Part shown: in pieces, positions 12,365 to 24,300 of the stretch | Position numbering within the stretch: the first letter of the stretch is position 1 | How the letters are laid out: the number at the start of each line of letters is the position of its first letter | NCBI GenBank assembly: GCA_032158295.1 | Contig: CM063243.1 | Coordinates: 12,368,931 to 12,432,930 of the forward strand | DNA length: 64,000 nt | Direction of reading: 5' to 3' | DNA from: Pycnopodia helianthoides | Taxonomy: Eukaryota > Echinodermata > Asteroidea > Forcipulatida > Asteriidae | Position numbers and translations under genes: made by a program | Notes under the pieces: generated by a model | What the model was told of the DNA's origin: nothing | Database searches by the model: none | The model's input: the letters and a program-made list of their open reading frames with translations, nothing else

Positions 12365-13432
12365 ATACAGTTCGGGATCATTTGACCAGTTCGGGATCAT
12401 TGACCAGTTCCGGATCACTTCAACTTTGCAATGACCAAACAATTAAAGTACTTCTCACATTATCAATTTCTGTTTAAAAATGTGGAGAGTAACATCCAAT
12501 AAACCAACAAACCCCAAATAAGGCGCCAAACATCATCGAAAAATACATTGTGTCCATTTTTCTGAAGTTTGTCCGCGATATTGGTCATTATCTTTTTGGT
12601 TTTTATGTTGGTTGAAAAACGCTGTTAAAACTTCTCACCTTTAAAATTTGAATGCCAGGGCGAATAACATTTATGTAAAATGCTAAGAATGTGTCAAAAA
12701 TATTTCACGTAAATACTGAGCAGTCGTCTTGTTTTTTTGAGGAGATCAAATTACCGAAATCAACTTTTTGGGGGCGTCGTACCCTTAACCAGTTCGGGAT
12801 CACTCAACATCTCATTTCGTCAAATAGTCCTGCACTAAAGGTTAAAACATATGGCTGCAGTAAAAAGTTTATTTATTGCTTTTAAGATACATTATTTCAA
12901 CAAATTCTTGTAGTATTGTATTTTTTTTTTGTGAGAAAAAGAAACTTAGAGGAGGGTTTGCAACTGTAACAATAGATATTTGGGTCAATGTTGCTTTTTA
13001 GGCGCGCTTCACTTTTTCATTTTCCTTTGCTGTTGTTTTGTGTTTTTGTCGCTGTGTTTTTGCACTCCTGTTGAAGACACTTAACATGACATTCACTGGA
13101 GAAATGAAGTCCAACTCCATGCCAACACACTTCTGAAGTTTGTGTCCTTGAGAGACAGTTTTATGAATAGGAGTAGGCCTATGGGTTTGCAATAGAGGCA
13201 CGCTACTGATTCAGAATAGAATCAACCGATCCTGAACTGGTCAAACAGGTGACGATACTTTTCTCGAAGCCTCTTCAAAAGTATCAATCTTTTTTTTCCA
13301 GTGGATACTTGGTGAGTTTTATGACATGTTCAGGTAAACTTATCAACTTAAAAAAAAAAATGTCAAAGAGATTGCAACAACAAAAAACAACGTGAATTCA
13401 AAAAGTGATCCAGAACTGGTCAAACGATTGTA
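12365..13432. mobile_element. DNA-transposon-like element E, copy 1
   Basis: The element starts with repeats of TTTGACCAGTTCGGGATCA and ends with the complement TGATCCAGAACTGGTCAAA. Extra internal copies of this motif lie near 12,790 and 13,230. A second, longer copy is at 54,597-56,473 and a 3' fragment is at 53,785-53,855. No transposase frame is visible, so it is non-autonomous. Confidence 0.6.
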
Positions 13433-14265
13433 GCATTCTTATTATATCTGTTAAAAAATATATACAGGGCCTATATAATTTGTTGTTTGGACTTCATAAA
13501 GCATTCAAGTGTATAATTGTTACATAATGCTTTTGATATGCCTTATCTAATTTGAAGTGGAAGTGAGTTTGGAGGCCTGAAGTTTCCCAACAAAGTTTTA
13601 TCGTCGGTTTTGATGTCATAAAGTTACAGAATTTACTCTTCTGAAAAATCACCCATGAAAACCGATCCCGATCTTTCCACCCATCTATCCAAGGACGATG
13701 TTTTCGTATAATTATGTTAGTTGATCAAGTCACTGTGTGCACATCTGCCTGCAGTGGAATCTGCTACCGTGGAAGTACGTCACACTCACGAACAGGCCGG
13801 GTTGTAGGGTTCAATAATATTGGGTATGGATTTTGTTAAACCAGGTCAAAGTCACAACCAGGCGCGGAGAAGAAGATCTTGACGTAGTTGTTGTTTGTCT
13901 AATTTTGATTGAAACTGGGCCTATGGATTGGCCACTCAATCAACTCCGCGTTACCTTGACCATTGTTATCCTAAAAATGATAAACACTTTCATAATACAC
14001 TGTGTAGGGCCGCAAAATAGGGTTTAGACTGTATAGAGAGGCCTACACGACGGACGCAATATTATTATCCATTGTACAATGTGCGTAATGCTGGACGAAA
14101 TACCTCCTTTAGTGCATCTTTCGAATGTTGACTCTCTTCTTTCCAACTCATTCCGTTCAACCCGTATGACAATTGCGACCCGCTTGTAAATAAAGGTGCA
14201 TCCTGAAACTTTTACTCTTGCTATAGTTTGTATTTTGGACTCAGAGTTAACATTTGGGTAAGATC

Positions 14266-14457
14266 TGGGTCCAATTTCGTAGAGCTGCTTAAGCACAAAA
14301 GTTAGCTAAGCACGACAATGTTATGCTCACCAGAATAAGGTTACCAGCCAAACTACCATGTCACGTGTACAATTAGTGACTGGTATCCTGCTCATTTCTG
14401 CTTAGCAGACCATTGTTAAGCAGTATTTTTTGCTTAAGCAGCTCTATGAAATTGGGA
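14266..14457. repeat. Palindromic repeat D, copy 1
   Basis: The ends CCAATTTCGTAGAGCTGC and GCAGCTCTATGAAATTGG are inverted, with internal CTTAGC/GCTAAG and GGTTACCAGCCAAA motifs. This family of about 190 bp recurs at 14,820, 17,098, 43,106, 47,151, 63,345 and 63,555. It is a MITE-like fold-back. Confidence 0.7.
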
Positions 14458-14819
14458 TATGACTGGTCCAGGTTTGTGTTTTTAGTGATTGTCTTTGTAA
14501 CAGTGTTCAATTTTGTAAGCATATCATTTTCAGTATTGATACTACCGACCCAGTGTTTTGTGTTTTAAAACCGAAATAAATAAACAAATAAACAAATAAA
14601 GAATTAAATTAATAAACAAAATAAAGAAATAGGCTAGATAATGAAAATGGAAAATCGTACTGAAATATAAAATTGTTTTGTTGAGGGTGTTTTTTCATTT
14701 TGGGTCATTTTTTTAACTTTCACTCCGACAGTTGGGTGTCTACTGGTAGAACACGGCACAGGGAGAATCGGAAAGCGGGAAGCAGAAGAGGTATAAGCCC
14801 CGGCAGAACTGACTAATCT

Positions 14820-15013
14820 GGGTCCAATTTCATTATAGTCTGTATAAGCACAAAAACTTGCTAAGCACAGAAAATTATTATAGCTAAAAACTAGTTACCA
14901 GCCAAAATGACATTAAGTTTGCAATGTTGTGACTGGTGCCCCACTTAATTTTTGCTTAGTAAAGAAATTTGTCAAGCAGTTTTTCTGCTAAACAGCTTAA
15001 TGAAATTAGGCCC
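14820..15013. repeat. Palindromic repeat D, copy 2
   Basis: Same inverted ends and internal GTTACCAGCCAAAA motif as the copy at 14,266, but diverged. Confidence 0.65.
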
Positions 15014-15136
15014 TGTTTTTGTTTGTTACCCGAAGATGCGGGTGTTCAAAGAATAGCGCGTCCAAAATTCAGAATGCCTGTTAAGGTCGATTTTTTTTTT
15101 TGCAATTATTATTTTATAGTTAAATATTTGTCATTT

Positions 15137-15515
15137 AAAGGCAGGATATACATTTATTTAATAGCAAAGTCTAGTATCCCCACTTGGTGTATCCCAACAC
15201 ATGCATAAAATAACAAACCTGTAAAAATTTGGGCTCAATTGGCCATCGCAGTTGCAAGAAAATAATGAAAGAAAAACACCCTTGTTGCATGGAATTGTGT
15301 AATTTCAAATGCCTGAGAAAGGCTACGTGCCCGAAGCCTTTCTCAGATTCAAATATTTTAGTGAAAAATTTCCTCCTTCTCAAAAGCATTATTTCAGAGG
15401 AGTTGTTACTCACAATTTGTTATACTATCAGCAGCTCTCAGGAGCTCATTATCAAGAAAGTTTTTATGGTAATGTATTTATTGAGTAATCACCAAAAGTA
15501 TCCACTGCCTAATTA
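15137..15515. mobile_element. MITE-like element B, copy 1
   Basis: About 380 bp from AAAGGCAGGATATAC to AGTATCCACTGCCTAAT. Internal motifs CACTTGGTGTATCCCAAC and CAGCTCTCAGGAGCTC also occur in the copy at 17,844-18,163. The centre is a diverged hairpin (CTGAGAAAGGC...GCCTTTCTCAG). Confidence 0.65.
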
Positions 15516-15705
15516 AGAAACAGTGACATCACTCTGAAAGCATATGCGGCCCGATTTCCAATAAAATATTTGTGTGTTTTCTGTATAGTCAACGAAGGGG
15601 CCTATTAGTTTGGTGGTTATCGGTGTGTTTGTTTGTTTGTTTGTTTAGTCTGCTTGGTTGTCGGGTTTTCTTATACAAAAATTAATTAAATCTTTTACAA
15701 CATAG

Positions 15706-15781
15706 ATTCCCAGATGTATCATCAACGAAGACGGCTTACCAGTCAAGATAAGCCCAGCATGCCAGCAAGTGTTACACGAAG
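15706..15781 (+). CDS. Candidate exon b of the tentative plus-strand gene
   Basis: It is bounded by ...acatag and gtacat. With the phase-1 G from exon a it reads a basic, hydrophilic segment (...MYHQRRRLTSQDKPSMP...) and ends in phase 2. The sequence is consistent with a cytosolic tail after a membrane helix. It has no family signature and is 4 kb from exon a. Confidence 0.22.
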
Positions 15782-16067
15782 GTACATAAACGTGTATTAT
15801 TATTAAGTTTTGACAAAAATTGTATAGTTTTTCTTGACAAGATTTCCATCTCAACAAAACCAAAAACATTCTGGGTTTTTTTCGTTCAAAAGTCATAATA
15901 CAATAGTTGAAAAAGAAGCATTATTCCATTGCTGAATAGAATTGTAAACTTAGACAGTGACGTTTCCCACCATAATATGTATGTTTCCTGAAGTAGCGAC
16001 TATTCTTCATGAAAATTGCAACTTCTAAAATTGTGCGTGCTTACTTTTTCCTTCAACATGTCGACAG

Positions 16068-16097
16068 CTCTGTTTCCGGACGAACCAAGCTTGTCGG
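16068..16097 (+). CDS. Candidate exon c of the tentative plus-strand gene
   Basis: A 30-nt segment lies between ...gtcgacag and gtaagaac. It joins exon b in phase 2 and stays open (SSVSGRTKLVG). An alternative reading keeps a longer frame through 16,284 that ends ...GLYWFVGSSG and a stop, which could be a different terminal exon. Confidence 0.2.
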
Positions 16098-17097
16098 GTA
16101 AGAACTCCGGCGACATTACCGATGCTTACTTGCCACACCAGACCAAACCCTCCTCCTCTTCCACCACGGGCTCAAAGCTCGATGAAGACCCGGTGCACCC
16201 GGGCGAAGCCCCGCTGAACGAAGACGGAGTCCGAAAGATAACCTCGGAGGAGGGGCTGTACTGGTTTGTGGGGAGTTCTGGGTGAAGACTGCGGCGTCCT
16301 TGAGGACCTCCTATCCGTCATGGCTGTACTCATTGTAGACAAACAGGAGACAGATGATGAGCCCCAAAGCTGGAAGGAAAGTCAGGATATTTGAAAGGTT
16401 TGTGATACGGAGAATATTTCATAAACACAATTTTTTGTAAAAAAAAAAAATAAAATGGAAACCACGAGCTGCCCGAACTAATGGGATACAACGTGTAGCA
16501 AGCTGTGAATTAGAAGCATCAAAATATTTAGAGAAGCTGGAGAGGGCTGTTGGCTCCGTACACCTGATCGCCCAACAACATCAAAATTAACGTAGTCATA
16601 TCGACAATTATAGTTCAAATGTCCATAAGGCATATCACGTTGAGTATCAACAGTGAGCTATGTCTATGTCCGTCAAAAAAACACACCTAAAGACAAAGTA
16701 GTAGCTATAAGTCTCAATCCGAAATCACACTGCTAAGAGGCTCATGGTAAAGTAATCCTCCAGAGAAAATAATTATGTCTCAAATACTGTCAAAGTCAAG
16801 GGGAAACATTAATAAATGAATAAAACAAAACAATAATAGTTAGTTAAAACATTTTATTTTTGTTAAAGTGAATAAATAGATAAAATATAAACACGCTATA
16901 CTGTTCGAAACAGTGTCTTTAAATTCCAATGGTGTCACCAGGGTTTTAAAAATGATTTTTTTGTTTGTTCACCCTCAGATTCAGATACAGTTGAGTTGAG
17001 AGAGGCGAGATTTCAGTCCAAGAGAAAGAGGAATGAGCCGCTACAAACAACAATAGCATCTTTCCCACGAGCAGAGCAGGGTAAGGACAATGACCAA

Positions 17098-17455
17098 TCT
17101 GGGCCCAATTTCTTAGGCTGCTTAAGCACAAATATATGCTAAGCACAACAAAATTATGCTTACCAAAATAAGGTAACCAGCCAAAACACTATGTCACATG
17201 TATCTTTTGAGACGGGCTATCCTGCTCATTTCTGCTGAGCAAACAATTCTTAAGCAATATTTATGCTTAAGCAGCTCTATGAAATTGGAACACGGGCCCA
17301 GTTTCATAGAGCTGAAATGCTAAAAAGCAGAACAAGTAGCTAAGCACAATAACATTATGCTTACCAGAATAAGGTTAGCAGCCAAAACACCATTCACATG
17401 TAGGATCTGTGACTGGTACCCCGCTTGTTTTTGCTTACGGCAGACAATTGTCAGC
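17098..17455. repeat. Palindromic repeat D, two adjacent copies
   Basis: One full copy (17,098-17,292) is followed directly by a second that lacks its right end (17,294-17,455). Both carry GGTTACC/GGTTAGC-AGCCAAAAC and the GCTTAAGCA-type motifs. Confidence 0.6.
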
Positions 17456-17730
17456 CCCTCCCCCGGCTACGCTGCTACCAAGTATAGGACCCTATATACA
17501 CTGCTGTAATTGTTTCGTTCTAAACATAGTTAAGGCGACAACGAGAGAGAGAAGAAGAAAAAAGTATAAATAGAGACACATGGTTACAGCTACATTTAGG
17601 ACCCTAGCACCACCTCAAACACAGCGTCGATCCCTTCATCTGAAAATTAACAAATCTTTCGTTTCGTGGAGTGTTGATCAAGTTTTATCTTCTGTAAGTT
17701 ATAACCAATCTTTTCTTGTTTGAATTATAG

Positions 17731-17819
17731 GTCTATTCAACCAGCTCATGACACCAACAGAACTGGCCAGACTGAACGGCAACTTACCAACGAACCCACC
17801 TCCTGGGCGGGCTAAGTAA
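17731..17819 (+). CDS. Candidate terminal exon d
   Basis: It follows a good acceptor (ttgtttgaattatag). In one frame it encodes ...TNRTGQTERQLTNEPTSWAG and a stop at 17,813; in another it encodes LFNQLMTPTELARLNGNL... and a stop at 17,817. Two open frames make the correct phase uncertain. I do not recognise the protein. Confidence 0.22.
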
Positions 17820-17843
17820 ACAACTAAAAAATACGACCGCCTT

Positions 17844-18163
17844 AAAGACACTGGACACCTTTGGTATATTGTCAAAGACCAGTCTTCTCACTTGGTGTAT
17901 CTCAACATATGCACAAAAAAACAAACCTGAAGAAAAAACACCCTTGTCACACGAAGTTGTGTGCTTTCAGATGCTTGATTGCTTCGTGAGGTCTCGAAAT
18001 CGATTCAAATATTTTACTTCTTTCTCAAAAACTACGTTACTTCAGAGGGAGCCGTTTCTCACAATGTTTTATACTATCGGCAGCTCTCCATTGCTCGTTA
18101 CCAAGTAAGTTTTTATGCTAACAACTATTTTGAGTAATTACCAATAGTGTCCAGTACCTTTAA
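17844..18163. mobile_element. MITE-like element B, copy 2
   Basis: Inverted ends AAAGACACTGGACACC and GTGTCCAGTACCTTT bound 320 bp, with the same internal motifs as 15,137-15,515. It abuts MITE A copy 2, and the two share the CTTTAAAGG junction. Confidence 0.7.
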
Positions 18164-18552
18164 AGGAACATTGCAGAATTGGTTTTTGCTAACAAAACAG
18201 TTGCTGGCAGTGTAAGCACTTTATGTAATCCACCATAATAAACTGACAAACCTGTAGAAGTTTGAGATCGATCGGCCATCTGGGTAACGAGAAAATAGTG
18301 AAAAACCGATTACACATTTGCATGAAATCGTATAGATTCAACAAATGAATAAAACGCTAACTGAGCGATAAACTCCAATCGGAAAATTAGTTTATTCATT
18401 TCTCATCAAATATGGCATTTCAGACAGAAATATTTCAAGGGAGGTTTTCTACTATCATCATCATTAGACCGTGTGAGTTTTATGTAAATCTGTGATCAAA
18501 AAGTATATCTTACAAGTTTTTTTCTTACCAATTCTGTAATGTTCCTTTAAAA
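18159..18552. mobile_element. MITE-like element A, copy 2
   Basis: Reverse orientation relative to copy 1, with ends TTTAAAGGAACATTGCAG and CTGTAATGTTCCTTTAA. It is inserted directly next to a MITE B copy. Confidence 0.75.
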
Positions 18553-18559
18553 TGGAAGC

Positions 18560-19154
18560 AAGAAATCAATTATGGACGACGAAAACTACATTCTGATTGA
18601 ATCGACGAAGTTTTTAACTTAAAAATAAAGAGGGGGCGAGGGGTCCGGGTATACAACTACATTGCGGAGGTAAACTACCGAGGTTTCATATTTAATGCAT
18701 ATTTGGTGGGTTAGACGAATGAATATTTAATGCTCAGTTGCTCACCATTATTCATAAATCACTGTTTTACTTAATTGGTTGCGCCCTAGTTTCGGCAATT
18801 TTTGTAGTTCATAGTGTCGCATGTTGTAATTTTCCGTCAAGTTTTCTTATGGTGATGCCCACACGTAGCAAGAAGAACAGAATTGTATAACTATTTGGTT
18901 ATATAAATTTATTCGTGTTTTTAAATTTGGCCATTAACTAATAGTTTCATTTATTAACTTGTAGTGATTTGATAGTTTAACATAATTATTTATTTATTAA
19001 TTTATGTCCTTTTCCAACTTAGCCAATTTTAACTTTTAAAACATTTTGTATTTTACTTACTGTCTTATTTATTTATTATTTTGTTTATTTATTATTTTTA
19101 CATTTCATTTTATTATTTGTGCTATTTTTCAATTTATTAATGCTTTTTTTTCTC

Positions 19155-19188
<34 letters not shown>

Positions 19189-20560
19189 GGGGGGGGGTGG
19201 TGGGTATAGTCCGTTGCATTGAAAACAAAGGCAAAACTCAATGAGATATAGTAAGGCAAATTCAGACAACCAAAACGCCTAATGTAAACGATGAGCAAAC
19301 CTACATTAAACTTTTCCTCGTTGACCTCAGGCGAGCGCTGGGGTCGTGTACTTTTTGTGAACCCAAACATAAATCATGTAAAAGTACAGGTTTGCCTGCA
19401 CCGTAAAGATAATCTCTCTTGAGCAGTTTGGGCTCCGAGAAAAGCATTTTGAAGAAGACAATCGGCGGCCGCTGGTCGAAACGTCAAGTAACAACCGACT
19501 CTTTCTAAGAGCAAACACTAATCAAAAGAGTGCCACTGATCAAGTGAACCTACTATACACCGTGCATGACGTACTTACAATTATACAGGTGGTATTAAAA
19601 ATGACGAACAATCTCGTTTCACTATGCGGGTTTTGTAAGTTTGTATATTTTTCTTGAGGAAAATGAAAGTTACGGGTAAGACTGAATAAATATGATCGAC
19701 GTATGGTTTCGAGATCCAATGAAATAGAAAGACTTTAACACACCATGCCTAATGCTACCGAGTTACCTGTCAATGCCAAAGACGTCCCTAAAACAAGTAT
19801 CATGTATATTTATCAATGAAATGATTATTTATTAAAAATGCAGACAGGAAACATAAATCATCTGTGCAGTTGTATTGATTTTATTTGAACTGTGGAGATT
19901 AAAGGTGGTCTGATGAAACATAGAGTAGCCTCGTGATATATTGTGGGATTGGATCACACTTCGATTTTCCACAAAATTCTTTATCACACATACTTCTTTT
20001 TTGAAATGATTCATTTACAGTTTACGGCAGTATAATGTATACAGAAAACGAGGTCCATTTCGATGGCTGGTAACTGATATTAACAAATTTAGACAGATTT
20101 GAAACCGGGAACAGAAAATTAACAATCGCCGGTGGATGGGCACCTCAATGTGGGCGGGGGCGCACTGCACCCCTCCTCAAAATGCCGTAGGGTTGAGTTT
20201 TCGCCAATTGGTGGCGCTATGCAAGTACTTCGTAAACATCAGCTGTTGTGTAAACAGTAAACCGTGTGCAACTTGCTAGGTGGGGGTTTCGTTGGTGGTG
20301 ACTGATGAAACACCGATGGGATCTTACTTGTACCAACTCCACCGGCATAGATTGATTTACGCATGAGTTACTGTTCCATCCTCAGTAAGCACTACCACTA
20401 CAGTGCAGTAGTCCAGTACCACGGTCCCGGAGTGTAACTAGCTACCCACTACCAGCAGCTACCACCAGTCAGTACCCAGAAGAATGACTCGACTGCCCGG
20501 CGGATCAAAAAGAGAATGAACAAAATGAGGTCGATGTGTTGGGAGAGAATGTGGTGATCA
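18560..20560. other. Intergenic sequence upstream of the ABCB10-like gene
   Basis: Very AT-rich 18.6-19.15 kb. A (GT)n/(G)n microsatellite follows at 19,157-19,198. No gene is seen. Confidence 0.35.
19157..19198. repeat. (GT)n microsatellite with G run
   Basis: About 14 GT dinucleotides are followed by 11 G. Confidence 0.9.
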
Positions 20561-20961
20561 ACGGTGCTGTACGTATAAATAATGAGCCTGGCCGGCCGGG
20601 TGTCCGAGAGTAGCTAGCTGAACACAAGAATACCTTCCTCATTTATCATTTCCATTATACAGCAATCGCCAAATAGTTTGGTAAATAGACAAACAACCGT
20701 AATTATGTGCCGTAATTATAAGTTCCTTCCTCCATTGTTTGATTTGTGTTGATTGGTTGATCCATATCGATAGAATATACTATTTTAGTATTACTGCTTT
20801 AGCAAGGACTTCCTGCTCAGTACTCTTCTGTATGAAATAAACTTTAGTTGTTGAACCTATTTGAAATTGCTCTTCTTCAGCTCTGCATTCTCTGTATTTC
20901 ATCATTTAAGTCGGCTTTTACAATTTAGACAATTGATGTCAGCTGGCCACAAAAGAACACT
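20560..20961 (+). promoter_or_regulatory. Probable promoter/5' UTR of the ABCB10-like gene
   Basis: The 400 bp before the start codon include a TATA-like TATAAATA at about 20,574. No other core element is recognised and the transcription start is unknown. Confidence 0.25.
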
Positions 20962-21394
20962 ATGAGCCACAAAATGATACGAACATCAGTCACAACGTCG
21001 CATCTGCTGATGAGATGCTCACACACGAAGTACTGCATCACAAAGCTGGTGGCGACTCCAAACAAGAGTGGAGTCCAGAACACCTCTTCCTCAAGACCAA
21101 TTGCGAGAATGTACTCCAGATTGGTGTCGACCGTGAAGCCATCCAGGGCGTCTCACAGAACTAACCACACACCTCTGGTGATGACTGGATTCAGGGCATC
21201 ATCTGGCTCCTGGTTCAGAGGCCGCTCAACAAACGCCCTGACGCCGTGCCTAGGCGTGTGGAGGATGTACTCGTCGGAACCGGTTCCATCCAAGGAGGAG
21301 GATAAGAGGACAGCAGCTAAATCCATTGTGCCTAAAGTATCGGAGATGTCCAGACTGATGTCGCTAGCTAAGCCCGAGGCGTCAAGATTAACTG
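20962..21394 (+). CDS. ABCB10: ABCB10-like exon 1: presequence and linker
   Basis: It opens at the first ATG after in-frame stops. The 144 residues have many R, S and T and almost no D/E before residue 100, as expected for a mitochondrial targeting sequence. It ends ...[12 protein letters not shown], corresponding to the segment just before the first membrane helix in ABCB10. The donor is ACTG|GTAATT, phase 1. Confidence 0.8.
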
Positions 21395-24300
21395 GTAATT
21401 TTTAGTTCATGTTTCTTGGCCTGTCCATTTGTGATGAAGAAGTGTCCAGAACCTGGGGCAAGATTCAGTTGTGCAACCAAGAAGGGAAAAAGATCCAGGC
21501 TGCCGTGTCCAGCTCTCCTTTCCCTCTTCCGAGTGCCTGTTGGGATTTTCCTGTGAGGCATCCTTGCTAGATTGCACAGTTAACAGTAATGTTTCCATTC
21601 AGTAGCTCGGGCCTGAAATTACACAGAGGCCATTGCTTCTGTTGCCCCTGGTCTTGGCCTCGGTGCCCCCTTCAAAAGTTTCCCATAGACTTTAATGGAA
21701 GTGCCCTTTGCAAAATGAAAATGGCCTTGCCCTGTCAAAGATGAAATTTCGGACCCGGTAGCTTCAAATGTAGATTTAATGGTAAAACTGATACATGTGG
21801 GGGTAGTGGTGTTTTTGTATGGGGTGGGGGGGTGGGAGTGGGGGGTAACGTTTGACGATGGAAAACAAACATTCAACAATATCCCCTCAATATCTGCATA
21901 GTAGCTGTGGTTACTGCAGCCTTGATGCCTCTGTTTTGAACAAGGTAGCACTGGTTCTAGGGTTGGGGTAACTTAGTAGGCCTGTAGAGTAAATTACATT
22001 TGTATAAAACCAAGGTGTTCACCAGGATCTGACAGCGTGTGTCCGAATTCACTGTTAATTTACACCCAGACACCCCTTTGGCTACTAAACGCTGTTTTAA
22101 GAATGGCAAAAGCCCTGAGTGGGTACCAGCCGCAGTCAATTTAAACTGTATGGTACGTTGAATGGTATCCTGTTTTCTTTGTGCTTCATAACAAGTTTTT
22201 GTGCTTTCAGGCTTGATGAAGTTGGTGATACAGTTTAACTAATACATAATTCTGTATTTGTGTCCTTTTCTGTTGCTAGCTGCCATTGGCTTGCTGGCCA
22301 TCTCCAGTGGTGTAACCATGGCCGTCCCGTTTGCCTTGGGCAAGGTGATCGATACCATATACAACGGATCCATGGAGGGTGTGAATGTGGACATGATGGC
22401 GAACCTCAACCAGCTCTGTGGTGTCCTGTCGCTGGTGTTCTTACTCGGTGCAGTTGCAAACTTCGGACGTGTGTACTTGATGTATACTTCAGGTCAGCAG
22501 CCATAGAACAGTTGTAGAAGTTGAGGGGAGGGGGGGGGAAAGTCATAGTGCATCACTTCCATGTAACACAAAAATGACCTCCAATCATTTATTAAGGAAA
22601 ATTGTTAAATAACTTGGTAGAAAGTGTGTGTATGTGTTGGCAAAATAGCTACATTTTCAAAGGTTTGGAAGGGGTGGGGGCTTTTACCATACACCTATGT
22701 ATGATAAGCACTGGGCCCAATTTCATGGCTCTGCTAACCGCCGAATTCTGCGCTTGCGGTGACCATTCTCCGCTTACTGTTCAAGCGCCGAATTTCTGCG
22801 CTAGCTGTGTAAGCGTAGAATGCCTAGTAACGTGGAGTACAAGCCGAAATTCCCGCTAACCCGTGAAATACGCTTGACGTAAGCGCGGAATTCCCTGCTT
22901 CCGCAAGCGCCGATTCTTTGCTTACGGTAAGCAGAGCCATGAAATTGGGCCCTGTTTACTCGGTGCTTCCCCAAGTTCCCATAGCTCCAACACACACACA
23001 CACACACTACTCCAGTGGGGTTTGAACCGAACTAACGACCCCCGCATTCTAGAACAAAACATCTTAACCAGTGGACAACCGAGTGTGTTTGGTGACAAAA
23101 GGCCAGTCCAAATCCTGCAATTGGCATGATTCTGAAAAGCATCGAGTATACAGTGCTTAGCACACACCGGTGTAGGGTATAACCGAAAGTACTGATAAGT
23201 ATTGATCAGATTATTGATCAATTAAACTCAATTTTTTTTGGCTTTTTTTTTTAAAGGTGAGCGAGTGGTCAAGCGACTGCGCGAGTCGGTCTTCAACTCC
23301 ATAATAAAGCAGGAAATTGCCTTCTTTGACAAGACTCGAACGGGGGAGTTGGTGAACAGACTGTCTACCGACACCACCGTTATCGGCAACTCGGTTACTA
23401 CAAACATCTCAGATGGTCTGAGGGCAGTGGCTCAAGCTATGGGTGGAGTGGGCATGATGGTAAACTAAAATTCAATTGTGAACTTGTATCATTTTACCAT
23501 TTTTAAATATTTTGTTTTAGACAGGATGTAAAGCTTTTACATTTCCCTTAATCCCTGGGCATTTTTGCCCACAGGTGACCTCAATCTTCCAATATCCTCC
23601 CCTACATGTCACTCCACACCAAAATGTTTGGACTTGGGTGAGGTCGGAATGCCTGACCCAGTGATTAAGCAATTGTTATTTGTGCAGACAGTCCTCCATC
23701 CTTCTGAATTCTCCTTTTTTTGGCAAAGGGGATGTAGGAAGGATTTAGGAAGGTGAGGGTTGATATTATTCAATCATGTCATTAGTTGTTCAAGGGAAAT
23801 GTCAAGGTTGGTAAACCAAAAGAAAAAAGAAGACGTGTTGATTTGTTTTACCGAAAGGTCACTGATATAAGTTTATACCAGTACCAATCCTTCAGTAAAC
23901 ATTTGTCAATCTGAAATACTGTTAAAATTGAGGGTTCTACAGTTGCTTATTTCAAATGCCTCAATTAAGTAAACAATACTTTTCAATTTGAAGCTAAATT
24001 TGACACTCTGTTTCAAAATACCCTATGGTGCTGCTCAAGCAAAATGCATAGGTATTTCTGTAAAAATGGCCTGTAAATATCACTGGTGAAACTTCTTCTT
24101 ATTTTTTTCAGTTTTATTCTTCTGCTAAACTTGCCACCATTGTCCTGAGCATTGTGCCCCCCGTGGCCGTTATCGCAGTCATTTATGGCAGATTTCTCCG
24201 CACTATCTCCAAGCAAAAGCAGGATGTCCTGGCCAAGTCTACTGAAGTAAGTATTTCATTCCGGAATTGGCCACAAAATGTAGGAAACAAAAATATAGGT

